A stretch of 64,000 nt of DNA from Stutzerimonas stutzeri SDM-LAC (GTDB lineage: Bacteria; Pseudomonadota; Gammaproteobacteria; Pseudomonadales; Pseudomonadaceae): contig NZ_AGSX01000070.1 of NCBI RefSeq assembly GCF_000235745.1, positions 62,001 through 126,000 on the forward strand. The letters run 5' to 3'. The notes beneath the pieces are model-generated. The model worked only from the letters and a program-made list of their open reading frames with translations. It was not told the DNA's origin and searched no databases. This document shows positions 12,311 through 22,954 of the stretch, in pieces. How positions within the stretch are numbered: position 1 is the stretch's first letter; each line of letters opens with the position of its first letter. Both the position numbers and the translations under genes were made by a program.

Positions 12311-13309
12311 ATGCAAGGCTCTTTGATGCTGGACGTGGCTGGTACTTGGCTGACCGCCGAGGATCGCCAGCTATTACGCCAGCCGGAAGTAGGTGGGCTG
12401 ATTCTGTTTGCCCGCAATATCGAAAATTCGCGGCAGGTTGAGGCGCTTTGCCGCGCCATTCGGGCGGTGCGGCCTGATCTTTTGCTAGCAGTTGATCAAG
12501 AGGGCGGGCGTGTCCAGCGGCTGCGGCGTGATTTTGTCCGCCTGCCAGCGATGCGAGAGTTTGCCTCGCATGCCAATGCGCTGGAATTGGCTGAAGCCTG
12601 CGGCTGGATCATGGCGACCGAGGTGCTCGCCGCTGGACTCGATTTCAGTTTCGCGCCAGTGCTGGATCTCGATCATCAGCGCAGTGCAGTGGTGGGCACA
12701 CGTGCATTCGAGGGCGATCCGCAACGCGCCAGTGAGCTGGCGGGTGCCTTCATCAAAGGCATGCATGGCGCCGGAATGGCCGCCACAGGGAAGCACTTTC
12801 CCGGCCATGGCTGGGCAGAAGCAGATTCCCATGTGGCGATACCGGTCGACGAGCGCGGGCTGGATGAGCTTCGTGGTCAGGATCTTGTTCCTTTCTACAG
12901 GCTGGCGAATCAGCTTGACGCCGTGATGCCGGCGCATGTGATCTATCCGCAGGTGGATGACAAGCCGGCCGGTTTTTCCCTGCGCTGGTTACAGGACATC
13001 CTGCGCAAGGAGCTGGGTTTCCGCGGAGTGATCTTCAGCGATGACCTGTCGATGGCTGGTGCGCATGTGGCAGGTGATGCTGCAAGCCGCATCGAGGCGG
13101 CGCTGTCAGCGGGTTGCGACATGGGCCTGGTGTGCAACGATCGAGCGGCCGCTGAGCTGGCGTTGTCTGCCCTGCAGCGTCTCGGAGTGCGGCCATCACC
13201 GGCTTTGGGCAGCATGCGCAGCCGCGCGTCCGACTCTTCGGCGTACAAGCAGGACCCACGCTGGCGCGCCTCCATCGCTGCGCTGAAAGCAGCCGAGCTG
13301 ATCGTTTGA
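12311..13309 (+). CDS. nagZ: Beta-N-acetylhexosaminidase NagZ (GH3)
   Basis: A 332-aa cytoplasmic GH3 enzyme that removes GlcNAc from 1,6-anhydro-muropeptides in peptidoglycan recycling. Its products feed the AmpR-controlled beta-lactamase response. Visible motifs are LLLAVDQEGGRVQRL, KHFPGHGWAEADSH (the His-bearing loop that acts as acid/base in NagZ) and FSDDLSMAGA with the nucleophile Asp. The ATG at 12311 starts MQGSLMLDVAG, the family start; the open frame upstream overlaps the preceding gene and is a shadow. It lies between a YkuD gene (1 bp gap) and mtnP (14 bp gap). Confidence 0.96.
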   Translation: MQGSLMLDVAGTWLTAEDRQLLRQPEVGGLILFARNIENSRQVEALCRAIRAVRPDLLLAVDQEGGRVQRLRRDFVRLPAMREFASHANALELAEACGWIMATEVLAAGLDFSFAPVLDLDHQRSAVVGTRAFEGDPQRASELAGAFIKGMHGAGMAATGKHFPGHGWAEADSHVAIPVDERGLDELRGQDLVPFYRLANQLDAVMPAHVIYPQVDDKPAGFSLRWLQDILRKELGFRGVIFSDDLSMAGAHVAGDAASRIEAALSAGCDMGLVCNDRAAAELALSALQRLGVRPSPALGSMRSRASDSSAYKQDPRWRASIAALKAAELIV

Positions 13310-13323
13310 CCAAAGGAACATAG

Positions 13324-14061
<738 letters not shown>

Positions 14062-14240
14062 GAGTAAGGACGGTGCCTATTGTCTGGGCAAGCGAGTGGC
14101 GCGATGGCGGCAAAGGCACGACGGGCGGATACGCCTGCCAGAACGGTTGCAAAGACGTAGCACGTGGCTGCTAATTTCGCCAAACACCATTGCGGGCGAT
14201 CCGCTGCTTGCTACACTTGGCCGTCCTTTGGAGTAACGGA

Positions 14241-14738
14241 ATGCTTTGCCACGCACCCATAAAAAGAATATCCAGAACGGTGATGTTGTTGAGTCTGCTG
14301 GCCGGCCTTGCAGGCTGTTCAACCTGGTTCAGCAGTGATTTCCGCGATCCCCGCGTTCAACTCAAGAACGTTGAAATCATCAAAGCCAGACTGCTCGAAC
14401 AGCAGTTCATGTTGCGCTTTCGGATCGACAACCCCAACGAGCAGAGCCTGCCGGTTCGCGGCCTGGTCTATACGGTGCATCTCAACGACATCGAGCTGGC
14501 GAGCGGTGAGTCCAGCGGCTGGACAACCGTTCCTGGAAACGGCTTCGAGTATTACGAGGTGCCGATCCATACCAATCTCTGGCGGCACATGAAATACATT
14601 GTGCGTTTGCTTGAGAAGCCGGACCGTCCCATCGCCTATCGTCTGGATGGCGAGTTGAAAACCGGCCTCATGCTCGGGCGGCGCGTGCACATCTCCACCA
14701 ATGGCGAGATAATCCCTGGCAACTTTATCCCGGAGTAG
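14241..14738 (+). CDS. LEA type 2 / WHy-domain lipoprotein
   Basis: A 165-aa lipoprotein. A basic n-region and hydrophobic core lead to the lipobox LAGC at about residues 23-26, with Ser at +2, so sorting to the outer membrane is expected. The mature part holds a water-stress/LEA-14-like beta domain ([40 protein letters not shown]). The role of these bacterial LEA-2 lipoproteins is not settled; stress protection is a common guess. The ATG at 14241 follows GGAGTAACGGA. The SEC-C gene starts 8 bp downstream. Confidence 0.82.
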   Translation: MLCHAPIKRISRTVMLLSLLAGLAGCSTWFSSDFRDPRVQLKNVEIIKARLLEQQFMLRFRIDNPNEQSLPVRGLVYTVHLNDIELASGESSGWTTVPGNGFEYYEVPIHTNLWRHMKYIVRLLEKPDRPIAYRLDGELKTGLMLGRRVHISTNGEIIPGNFIPE

Positions 14739-14746
14739 CAGCACCG

Positions 14747-14944
14747 ATGAACCACGAAGCCCACGTGCACGGTCCCGATTGCAACCACGATCACGACCAC
14801 GCGGACCACGACCACGGTCATGTCCACGGCCCGCATTGCAACCATAGCCACGATCCGGTGCGCAATCCGCTGAAGGATGTTGGTCGGAACGATCCCTGCC
14901 CGTGCGGTAGCGAAAAGAAGTTCAAGAAGTGCCACGGAGCCTGA
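14747..14944 (+). CDS. Small His-rich SEC-C motif protein
   Basis: A 65-aa protein in two parts. The first half is extraordinarily rich in His and Asp (repeated [12 protein letters not shown] and HGPHCNH patterns). The second is a zinc-binding SEC-C motif, [19 protein letters not shown], like the C-terminal tail of SecA. Metal binding, especially of zinc, nickel or copper, is a direct inference; SEC-C tails also contact SecB or ribosomes. Nothing else can be said of its job. It sits between a lipoprotein gene and a DUF2489 gene with short spacers, so is probably cotranscribed. Confidence 0.85.
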   Translation: MNHEAHVHGPDCNHDHDHADHDHGHVHGPHCNHSHDPVRNPLKDVGRNDPCPCGSEKKFKKCHGA

Positions 14945-14951
14945 TCCGCGC

Positions 14952-15416
14952 ATGACGCCCTTCGCCACACTGTTGCTTATAGCTGCGCTGCTGCTGGTTG
15001 TCGTCCTGGCCGGATATGCCCTGCACCTATGGCGCAAGGTGTGGCGCAGGGAGCAACAGCTTGCCGATGTGCAGTTGCAGCAGCACGCAGCGCTAGCCGC
15101 GGATCTGCGGGTGCTCGCCGGTAGCCTGCTCGACGAGCAGGTTCCGCTGATCGAAGGTGCGATCCGGATCAAGGTACTGCTGGACAATTACGACACCACG
15201 CTAGGCCAGGACCCGCGCTGCCAGGTTTTCCAGGTCCTCTTCGAGGAGACCGCGCAGGTGCCGAGGCATGAAGCCTGGAAAGCGCTGGATCGCTCCGAGC
15301 GTCGCCATCATGAAGCCCGCTTCAGTGCGCTCGAACTGCAGCACAAGGCCGAGGCTCGCCGCTCCGCCCGCTGGCTGCTCGATGAAGCGCTGCCAAAGAA
15401 TCACCAAGCCGCCTGA
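14952..15416 (+). CDS. DUF2489 family membrane-anchored protein
   Basis: A 154-aa protein with one N-terminal transmembrane helix (ATLLLIAALLLVVVLAGYAL) followed by a charged helical cytoplasmic domain rich in Arg and Glu. The domain matches the DUF2489 family by my reading (RVLAGSLLDEQVPLIEGAIR, LLDNYDTTL). No function is known. The ATG at 14952 starts 7 bp after the SEC-C gene stop; the open frame upstream overlaps that gene and is a shadow. Confidence 0.75.
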   Translation: MTPFATLLLIAALLLVVVLAGYALHLWRKVWRREQQLADVQLQQHAALAADLRVLAGSLLDEQVPLIEGAIRIKVLLDNYDTTLGQDPRCQVFQVLFEETAQVPRHEAWKALDRSERRHHEARFSALELQHKAEARRSARWLLDEALPKNHQAA

Positions 15417-15476
15417 GCGCGACGGCAGATCACATCCTTTTCATATTCATACTGCCCTGCCTGCAAGGAGCCGTTG

Positions 15477-18014
15477 ATGCCACTGCGTCTGCCGTTTTCT
15501 CTGGTTCGCCTGACCTTGAGCGCCGTGTTTGTAGGGGGTGCCCTTGGCGGCTGCCAGGCTTATCTGGACAGTCGTTACAGCGACAGCCTGCCGCCTGCTC
15601 ACGGCGTCCAGGCGATTACCGGTCTGGACAAGAGTGTGAGCATCCGTCGCAATGCGCTGGGTATGCCGCTGATCGAAACGGCGAACTTTCATGACGCGCT
15701 GTTCGGGTTGGGTTATGTACACGCCACCGACCGCCTGAGTCAGATGGTCAGCATGCGACTCATGGCGCAAGGGCGCTTGGCTGAAATGGCGGGGCCCGGT
15801 GTGCTTGAGGTGGACCGCTTCATGCGTGCCGTGAATCTTCGGCAGAGCGCTGCGGTGCTGTATCAGCAAAGCTCGCCGCGAATGAAGCGCTTCTTCGAGG
15901 TGTATGCCAGAGGCGTCAACGCGTACATCTTCCGCCATCGCAACAAGTTGCCGATGGATCTGGCCGCCGCGGGCTATACACCTGAATACTGGAAGGCCGA
16001 AGATTCAGCGCTGGTGTTCTGTTTGTTGAATTTCGGCCTGGCGGTCAATCTCCAGGAGGAAATTGCATCGCTGGTCATGGCGCAGAAAGTCGGTGCGGAC
16101 AAGGTCGCCTGGTTGCTGCCGACCTACCCCGACGAGGCGTTGCCGTTCGAGGAGGCCGGGAAACTCGAAGGGCTGAAGCTGAGCGGCGATATTGCGGGGC
16201 TTGCAGCGCTCGATAGCGCTGCCGCTCAGGTTGCTTCATTGAACATGCTGGGCGTCGCTGCTTCGAATAACTGGGCCATCTCCGGTAGCAATACCCGTAG
16301 CGGCAAGCCGATCCTGGCAAATGACACGCACCTGCCGCTGTCGATGCCTTCGTACTGGAACTACGTGCAGATTCGCTCGCCGAAATTCCAGGCTGCGGGC
16401 GTGACGATTGCCGGCGTGCCTTCCGTGGTCGCAGGTTTCAACGGCAAGTTGGGTTGGGGCATGACCATGGTCATGGGCGATACCCAGGACCTATTCCTCG
16501 AGCAGGTGCGGCGCGAGGGCAGCCAGTTGTTCTACCTGGCCGATGGCAAGTGGGTGCCGGCTCGTGAACGACATGAAACCTTCTTTATCAAGGGCGACCG
16601 CCCAGTTCGCGAAACGATCTACGAGACACGCAACGGCCCGCTGCTGAACAGCGTTCTAGGCGAGCGCAAGCATCCTCTGCAGCCGCTGCAGTTGAGCAGC
16701 GGCTACGGGCTTGCCCTGAAAACCAATCAGTTCGAGTCTGATCAGACGCTCGATGCATTTTTTGACCTGACCCGTGCCAAGTCCGTGGATCAGGCATTCG
16801 AGGCGACTCGTGACATCCGCGCTATGGCTCTGAACATCGTGTTTGCCGATGAACAGAGTACCGGCTGGCAGGTAACCGGGCGCTACCCCAACCGTCGTGA
16901 GGGCCTGGGCCTGGTTCCGTCGCCCGGTTGGGAAGGGCGCTATGACTGGGATGGTTACGCCGACCCCATGTTGCACCCCTACGATCAGGACCCGTTGCAG
17001 GGCTGGCTGGGGACCGCCAACCACCGCACCGTGCCCAAAGGCTACGGCATGCAACTGTCCAATTCCTGGTACTACCCCGAGCGTGCCGAGCGCATGGCCG
17101 AGCTGCTGGGTCAAGGCAAACAGGACACACGTAGCGTTATTGCGATGCAGTACGACCAGACCACGACGTTTGCTGCCAAGCTGCAGACGATGCTGCAGGC
17201 GCCGGGTATGGCGGAGCCGCTGAAAGCCGCCGTCGATGCGCTTGCCGAGCCTGAGCGGCGCCGGGCGCGTGAAGCGCTTTCGACCATTTTGCGCTTCGAT
17301 GGCAAGCTCGCCGCCGGCTCTGCGGACGCCGCGCTGTATGAAGCCTTCCTGATGGAAGCGGCACGCCAGACCTTTCTCGACGAGCTAGGGCCTGAAAGCA
17401 GCGCGGCATGGAAGGCGCTGGTGGAGGTCGCAAACGCCTCCTATTCGGCGCAAGCCGATCATCTTCTGGCGCGCGACGACAGCCCGTTCTGGGATGATGT
17501 CGGCACGCCGGGTAAAGAAGACAAGCCGGCGATTCTCGCGCGTTCGCTTGCCGCCTCGGTCAGTCGCATGGAAGCCGGCCTGGGCACTGACCGACGTGCC
17601 TGGAAATGGGGGCAGCTGCACACATACACCTGGCAGTCAGGCACTACGCAGCTGGCGCCTTACATGTCGACAAGTCAGCGCGCCGGCATCAATGCAATCA
17701 GCAGCTATCTGGATCGTGGCCCGGTCGCGGCCGGTGGCGATCACAGCACCTTGAACGTGTCGGCTTACCGCTGGGGCGACAATTTTGATACCTGGCTGAT
17801 CCCGGCGATGCGGATCATCGTCGACTTCGGTCGCGATGAGCCGATGATCGGGCTCAACAGCAGCGGTCAGTCGGGTAATCCGGCCAGCCCCCACTACGCA
17901 GACGGCATCGAGGCCTGGTTGAAGGGCGGCTACATGAGCTTCCCGTTCAAATCCGAGAACCTGGACAAGGTCTACGGTACTCAGCGATTGCTGCTCACGC
18001 CGGCGCCTAAATAA
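15477..18014 (+). CDS. Penicillin acylase family lipoprotein, probably a QuiP-type acyl-homoserine lactone acylase
   Basis: An 845-aa Ntn-hydrolase precursor. A signal peptide with a GALGGC lipobox (Cys at about 26) points to a periplasmic lipoprotein. The chain should split before the nucleophile Ser in [19 protein letters not shown], giving small and large subunits. [15 protein letters not shown] and [11 protein letters not shown] are conserved acylase stretches. Its length matches P. aeruginosa QuiP, which degrades long-chain AHL signals, and the three small genes before it resemble the set I recall there. No luxI/luxR gene is in the window, so the substrate is open. The start is ATG 15477 after AAGGAGCCGTTG. 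Confidence 0.8.
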   Translation: MPLRLPFSLVRLTLSAVFVGGALGGCQAYLDSRYSDSLPPAHGVQAITGLDKSVSIRRNALGMPLIETANFHDALFGLGYVHATDRLSQMVSMRLMAQGRLAEMAGPGVLEVDRFMRAVNLRQSAAVLYQQSSPRMKRFFEVYARGVNAYIFRHRNKLPMDLAAAGYTPEYWKAEDSALVFCLLNFGLAVNLQEEIASLVMAQKVGADKVAWLLPTYPDEALPFEEAGKLEGLKLSGDIAGLAALDSAAAQVASLNMLGVAASNNWAISGSNTRSGKPILANDTHLPLSMPSYWNYVQIRSPKFQAAGVTIAGVPSVVAGFNGKLGWGMTMVMGDTQDLFLEQVRREGSQLFYLADGKWVPARERHETFFIKGDRPVRETIYETRNGPLLNSVLGERKHPLQPLQLSSGYGLALKTNQFESDQTLDAFFDLTRAKSVDQAFEATRDIRAMALNIVFADEQSTGWQVTGRYPNRREGLGLVPSPGWEGRYDWDGYADPMLHPYDQDPLQGWLGTANHRTVPKGYGMQLSNSWYYPERAERMAELLGQGKQDTRSVIAMQYDQTTTFAAKLQTMLQAPGMAEPLKAAVDALAEPERRRAREALSTILRFDGKLAAGSADAALYEAFLMEAARQTFLDELGPESSAAWKALVEVANASYSAQADHLLARDDSPFWDDVGTPGKEDKPAILARSLAASVSRMEAGLGTDRRAWKWGQLHTYTWQSGTTQLAPYMSTSQRAGINAISSYLDRGPVAAGGDHSTLNVSAYRWGDNFDTWLIPAMRIIVDFGRDEPMIGLNSSGQSGNPASPHYADGIEAWLKGGYMSFPFKSENLDKVYGTQRLLLTPAPK

Positions 18015-18154
18015 GCAGTGACCCGTGGACAAGCGGCTGTGGTGCTGTTGCGCAACACCAGCCGCGGCGCTGTCGTATGCGTTGGGCTACGCGGCGACAA
18101 TTCGAGCCGGTACGCAGGATATTCCCGAGCGGTCTTGCGAAGGTCTAAGCGAGC

Positions 18155-18853
18155 CTAGTCGGCTGCTCGAGTCACTTCCAATACGGTGATGGTCGACGGA
18201 TCGGGGTAATGCCATCGAACCTCGACATCCCAGAGCCGGGTACCGTAACGGCGCTCCGCTGCCGGCATCTGGTAGGCCGGCCTCGGGTCCTGTGCCAGGC
18301 ATTGCTCGATCAAGGCTTGCAGCGGCTCGCCCAGCCGCGACGCTTCGTTCAGTGCCTGCTGCAGGCTGTTCTCGGTCCAGCGTACGCTGATGAGATTGGG
18401 CGCGTCCTCGGCCAAGCCGTTGCGCGCATCCGGGATTGCATCGGCGTAGGGAACATAAGGCTTGATGTCCAGTACTGGCGTCCCATCGAGCAGATCGATC
18501 CCCGACAGATAAAGCCGGCCTGGTTCGATTCGGTCGAGCTTTACCACAGACTGCCCGATGCCATTGGGCCGGTGTGTCGCGCGTGTCGCGAAAACCCCAA
18601 CCATACGATTGCCGCCCAGACGCGGCGGGCGGACTCGCAGGCGGGGTTCGGCCTCCAACGTCTGATGAAACAGAAACAGTAGCCAGACATGGCTCACTTG
18701 TTCCAACCCCTCCAGCGCGTGGGGCTGGTCGAACGGTGCGACCAGTTCCAGCACGCCTCGAGCAGCCGGCGCCAGTTGCGGCTGGCGCGGAATGGCGAAC
18801 TTCTCCTTGAAACAGGAGCGGACGAAGCCGACAGGGGAAACGGAGTAGGACAT
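18155..18853 (-). CDS. trmO: tRNA (N6-threonylcarbamoyladenosine(37)-N6)-methyltransferase TrmO
   Basis: A 232-aa member of the TsaA/YaeB family, which uses SAM to methylate t6A37 of tRNA-Thr(GGU). The core is easily seen: SPVGFVRSCFKEKFAIPRQP at the start, HVWLLFLFHQT, VFATRATHRPNGIGQS and DLLDGTPVLDIKPYVPYADA. The remaining C-terminal part is the usual small domain (DPRPAYQMPAAERRYGTRLW). The ATG at 18853 is the family start. It faces the acylase gene tail to tail. Confidence 0.93.
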   Translation of the reverse strand: MSYSVSPVGFVRSCFKEKFAIPRQPQLAPAARGVLELVAPFDQPHALEGLEQVSHVWLLFLFHQTLEAEPRLRVRPPRLGGNRMVGVFATRATHRPNGIGQSVVKLDRIEPGRLYLSGIDLLDGTPVLDIKPYVPYADAIPDARNGLAEDAPNLISVRWTENSLQQALNEASRLGEPLQALIEQCLAQDPRPAYQMPAAERRYGTRLWDVEVRWHYPDPSTITVLEVTRAAD

Positions 18854-19264
18854 GCTGATTAGCCAGGCGTGAAGAGCGCCATCTTACCCGTTACGACTGC
18901 GGATCGCGCCCGTGCCGAGGCCTGCGCGGTGATCTGCAACGGCTACATGGCCATCTGAAGCTGCGCACAGCTAAGTGATGCTCCATGTTGAGGGAAGGTG
19001 CTTCCATGCGGAGTTGCAATAATTCGTGTAGGATAGCCGCCCATTTTTCGAACATAGGCTAGGTTTGTTTTACGGCTGTGCGCGTCACCCTTTCCTAACG
19101 CCGCGCTCGTTAGAGCTTTACGGCAGTTTTTGGCGCGTCGCCCCTGACGTAGCCCGCATAAGGCAGCAGCAGTGCAGCCACTTTGGCAGTCACGAAACGT
19201 GACCGCTGCATTTCGTCGCAACGCGATGTCCTAAAAGCCAGAACAAGTTCCGGAGATAGAACTG
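18854..19264. other. Intergenic region between trmO and betT
   Basis: This 411-bp divergent region holds no credible ORF. It should contain the trmO and betT promoters. I see no convincing paired -35/-10 and no clear BetI-type palindrome. A GGAGATAGA ribosome-binding site lies just before betT. AT-rich patches occur around 19014-19060. Confidence 0.45.
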
Positions 19265-21331
19265 ATGAACGAGGCTGAGCTCTCACCCAATCACACCGAC
19301 TCAACACGGGATCGCATCAATCCGGTCGTTTTTTACAGTTCGGCGGTTGCCATCGTACTGTTTGCGATCTGGACGATGTTCTTCACGGAGCCTTCCCTGA
19401 CGGTCATCAATACCGTCCTGGGCTGGATCTCGAACACCTTTGGCTGGTTCTATTTCCTGGCCGTGCTGGTGTATTTGCTGTTTGTGGTGGTCATCGCCAC
19501 CACGCGCTACGGCAAGATCAGGCTAGGCCCCGATCATTCGAAACCGGAATTCAATGTCGTGACCTGGGCGGCGATGTTGTTCTCCGCCGGTATCGGCATC
19601 GACTTGCTGTTTTTCTGCATCGCTGAGCCAATCACCCAGTATCTGGAACCACCGGTTGGCGTAGGCGGCACCACGCAGGCAGCGCGACATGCCATGGAGT
19701 TGACCTTCCTGCACTGGGGGCTGTCTGGCTGGGGCGTCTATACGCTGGTAGGCATGTCGCTGGCCTACTTCAGCTTTCGCCAGGGGCTTCCGCTTTCGAT
19801 CCGCTCATCGCTGTACCCGATCTTCGGCAAAGGCATCTACGGGCCCATCGGGCATACGGTCGACACGGCTGCCGTGTTGGGTACGGTGTTCGGTATCGCC
19901 ACGAGCCTGGGCATCGGCATCATCCAGCTCAATTTCGGCCTGAATTACATTTTCGGGGTGCCTGAGAACACGCTGACCCAGTCGGTGCTGGTCGTGTTGA
20001 TCGTCGTGTTCTCCGCGATATCTGCGGCAACCGGGGTGGAGCGGGGCATCCGGCGGCTCTCCGAGTTCAACATGCTGCTCGCGGTATTGCTGCTGCTGTT
20101 CGTGTTGTTCGCCGGCAAGACCACCTTCCTGCTCAACGCGCTGGTGATGAATGTTGGCGATTATTTTGCCAACTTCATCAGCCTGTCGTTCGATACCTAC
20201 GCGTACGACCAGCCGACCGACTGGCTGAATGCCTGGACGGTATTTTTCTGGGCCTGGTGGATCGCATGGGGGCCGTTTGTTGGCCTGTTCCTGGCGCGTA
20301 TTTCCCGAGGCCGCACCATCCGTGAGTTCGTGATTGGCACGCTGCTACTGCCGTTGGCTTTCATGATGGCGTGGATGTCGATCATGGGTAACAGCGCCAT
20401 CGACATGGTCATGAACGGTGCGGTCGAGTTTGGCGCACAGGCTGTCAGCAATCCTGGATCCTCGATCTACCTCTTCCTGCAGAGCCTGCCCTGGGCAGGC
20501 CTGACGACCACGGTCGCCACCATTCTGGCTATTGTGTTCTTCGTGACCTCGGGTGACTCGGGCTCGCTGGTGCTATCCAACTTCACCTCGATTCTCAGGG
20601 ACGCCAATAGCGATGCGCCCGTCTGGATGCGTGTACTCTGGGCTGGGATCATCGGCGTGCTGACTCTGGCGCTGCTGATTGCCGGCGGGCTGAGCGCATT
20701 GCAAGGGACCGTGGTGATCATGGGCCTGCCGTTCTCCATTGTGCTTCTGTTCATGATGGTTGGCCTGTTCAAGGCGCTGCACGTCGAAGGCGTGATGGCG
20801 GACAGTTATCAAAAGAGTCTCTCCGGCCAGCTTTCCGGCCGTGCAACGCTTGAACATGCCCACATGAACTGGAGCCAGCGGCTGTCGCGCGCGATGAGCT
20901 TCCCGAGCCTGTCGCAGATTCGCCGCTACCTCAAAGAGACATGCCGGCCAGCCATGGAAGAGATCCAGAAGGCGCTCGGCGAAAAAGGCGTGCCGGTGGA
21001 AATCATCGAAGGCGGGGCAGGCAACGAGCACCTGATTCTCAACGTGAATCTGGGCAGTGAAATGGACTTCACCTACCAGATCTGGCCGGTTCGCAGCGCG
21101 ATGCCATCGTTTGCGGTGCGCACATCGAGTAGCAGTGCGCACTACTATCGGCTTGAGGTCCACCTGCGACAGGGCAGTCTGGGGTATGACCTGATGGGCT
21201 ATTCGAAGCGTCAGCTGATCGAGGACATCCTCGATCACTACGAACACCACATGCAGTTCCTGCACCTGCAGCGCGAGAAGGGCAGTCTGGCGGACGGCTC
21301 GTCCGAACCAGGCACCGCAAGCGCCACCTGA
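19265..21331 (+). CDS. betT: Choline transporter BetT (BCCT family)
   Basis: A 688-aa inner-membrane carrier with the twelve-helix BCCT core. The N-terminal cytosolic tail leads into FYSSAVAIVLFAIWTMFF, and the tryptophan-rich segment FFWAWWIAWGPFVGLFLARISRG marks the central substrate region. A long hydrophilic C-terminal domain (from about residue 520) is the osmosensory-type tail of BetT-class proteins, unlike the short tail of BetT-independent choline carriers. It takes up choline by proton symport for conversion to glycine betaine by BetB and BetA, encoded directly downstream. Confidence 0.93.
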   Translation: MNEAELSPNHTDSTRDRINPVVFYSSAVAIVLFAIWTMFFTEPSLTVINTVLGWISNTFGWFYFLAVLVYLLFVVVIATTRYGKIRLGPDHSKPEFNVVTWAAMLFSAGIGIDLLFFCIAEPITQYLEPPVGVGGTTQAARHAMELTFLHWGLSGWGVYTLVGMSLAYFSFRQGLPLSIRSSLYPIFGKGIYGPIGHTVDTAAVLGTVFGIATSLGIGIIQLNFGLNYIFGVPENTLTQSVLVVLIVVFSAISAATGVERGIRRLSEFNMLLAVLLLLFVLFAGKTTFLLNALVMNVGDYFANFISLSFDTYAYDQPTDWLNAWTVFFWAWWIAWGPFVGLFLARISRGRTIREFVIGTLLLPLAFMMAWMSIMGNSAIDMVMNGAVEFGAQAVSNPGSSIYLFLQSLPWAGLTTTVATILAIVFFVTSGDSGSLVLSNFTSILRDANSDAPVWMRVLWAGIIGVLTLALLIAGGLSALQGTVVIMGLPFSIVLLFMMVGLFKALHVEGVMADSYQKSLSGQLSGRATLEHAHMNWSQRLSRAMSFPSLSQIRRYLKETCRPAMEEIQKALGEKGVPVEIIEGGAGNEHLILNVNLGSEMDFTYQIWPVRSAMPSFAVRTSSSSAHYYRLEVHLRQGSLGYDLMGYSKRQLIEDILDHYEHHMQFLHLQREKGSLADGSSEPGTASAT

Positions 21332-21338
21332 CTGCGAT

Positions 21339-21364
21339 CACGGCGAACCTACAGGTTCGTCGTG
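21339..21364 (+). other. Strong stem-loop between betT and betB
   Basis: CACGGCGAACC (21339-21349) pairs with GGTTCGTCGTG (21354-21364) over eleven base pairs (one G-U) around the loop TACA. There is no U-tract. It could stabilise the betT message, or let betT and betBA be expressed in different amounts. Confidence 0.55.
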
Positions 21365-21427
21365 GCGCCTGAAACGTGGCGGCGGCTTATCCGGCCGTTG
21401 CCACCCAGACATTCGAAGAGGTAAATC

Positions 21428-22900
21428 ATGGCCCGTTATCCACGGCAACAACTCTATATCGATGGCGGCTACATCGACGCCAGCGGTGGGCAGGTCTTCG
21501 AGAGCATCAACCCGGCCAACGGCGAAGTGCTCGCCGAAGTGGCCCAGGCATCGAGTGCCGACCTGGAACGAGCAGTTGTCAGCGCAGAAAAAGGCCAGAA
21601 GATCTGGGCTGCACTGACCGGCATGGAGCGCTCGCGTGTGCTGCGCAAGGCGGTCGACATTCTGCGTGAGCGCAACGATGAGCTGGCGCTGCTGGAGACC
21701 CTCGACACCGGTAAACCCTTGATGGAGACCCGCAGTGTCGACATCGTCACTGGCGCCGATGTGCTCGAGTACTACGCAGGCCTGGCGCCGGCCATCGAAG
21801 GCGAACAGATCCCGCTGCGCGACACCAGCTTTGTCTACACCCGGCGTGAGCCGCTGGGTGTGGTGGCCGGAATTGGCGCCTGGAACTACCCGATCCAGAT
21901 CGCGCTGTGGAAGGCCGCACCGGCCCTGGCTGCTGGCAACGCGATGATCTTCAAGCCGAGCGAAGTGACTTCGCTGAGCGCGCTGAAACTCGCTGAAATC
22001 TTCACCGAAGCCGGATTACCTGCGGGTGTGTTCAACGTGCTGACCGGTACCGGTGCCGAGATCGGCGCCTTGCTTACCGAGCATCCGCGCATCGCCAAGG
22101 TGTCCTTTACCGGCGGTGTCGCGACCGGCAAGAAGGTGATGGCCAGCGCTGCCAGCTCTTCGCTTAAAGACGTGACGATGGAGTTGGGTGGCAAGTCGCC
22201 ATTGATCGTCTGTGACGATGCCGATCTGGATCGCGCCGCCGATATCGCCGTCATGGCCAACTTCTTCAGCTCCGGTCAGGTCTGCACCAACGGCACCCGC
22301 GTTTTTGTGCCGCGCGCGTTGTTGAGCGAGTTCGAAGCGAAGCTGCTCGAGCGGGTAAAGCGAATCCGCATGGGCGACCCGCAGGACGAGCAAACCACAT
22401 TCGGCCCCATGGTCAGCTTCGCCCACATGCAGAACGTGCTCGGCTATATCGCCAAGGGCAAGTCGCAAGGTGCGCGCCTGCTCTGTGGTGGTGAACGCGT
22501 CACCAGCGGCGATTTCGGCCGTGGCGCCTACATCGAGCCGACCATCTTCAGCGACTGCACCGACGACATGATCATCGCCCGCGAAGAGATCTTCGGCCCG
22601 GTGCTGAGTCTTCTGACTTACGACGACGAAGACGAAGCCGTGCGTCGTGCCAACGACAGCGACTACGGTCTGGCCGCCGGTGTGGTCACCCGTGATCTGG
22701 CGCGCGCGCATCGGATCATCCATCAGATGGAAGCCGGGATCTGCTGGATCAACACCTGGGGTGAGTCAGCCGCGCAGATGCCCGTCGGCGGTTACAAGCA
22801 GTCTGGGATAGGCCGCGAAAACGGTATCTCGTCGCTGGCGCATTACACACGGTTGAAGTCCGTGCAGGTGGAACTGGGCGAGTTCGCGTCGGTTTTCTAA
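21428..22900 (+). CDS. betB: Betaine aldehyde dehydrogenase BetB
   Basis: A 490-aa NAD(P)-dependent aldehyde dehydrogenase that oxidises betaine aldehyde to glycine betaine. The catalytic Glu252 ([11 protein letters not shown]) and Cys286 ([13 protein letters not shown]) are both at the exact positions known for Pseudomonas BetB. The [20 protein letters not shown] and [12 protein letters not shown] segments are typical. The start [18 protein letters not shown] follows GAAGAGGTAAATC. It lies between betT and betA. Confidence 0.97.
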   Translation: MARYPRQQLYIDGGYIDASGGQVFESINPANGEVLAEVAQASSADLERAVVSAEKGQKIWAALTGMERSRVLRKAVDILRERNDELALLETLDTGKPLMETRSVDIVTGADVLEYYAGLAPAIEGEQIPLRDTSFVYTRREPLGVVAGIGAWNYPIQIALWKAAPALAAGNAMIFKPSEVTSLSALKLAEIFTEAGLPAGVFNVLTGTGAEIGALLTEHPRIAKVSFTGGVATGKKVMASAASSSLKDVTMELGGKSPLIVCDDADLDRAADIAVMANFFSSGQVCTNGTRVFVPRALLSEFEAKLLERVKRIRMGDPQDEQTTFGPMVSFAHMQNVLGYIAKGKSQGARLLCGGERVTSGDFGRGAYIEPTIFSDCTDDMIIAREEIFGPVLSLLTYDDEDEAVRRANDSDYGLAAGVVTRDLARAHRIIHQMEAGICWINTWGESAAQMPVGGYKQSGIGRENGISSLAHYTRLKSVQVELGEFASVF

Positions 22901-22954
22901 GCGAGCAGGCCGAGGGAGCACAGGGCAGCGCTCGCCGACGCGACAGGAGGATTC

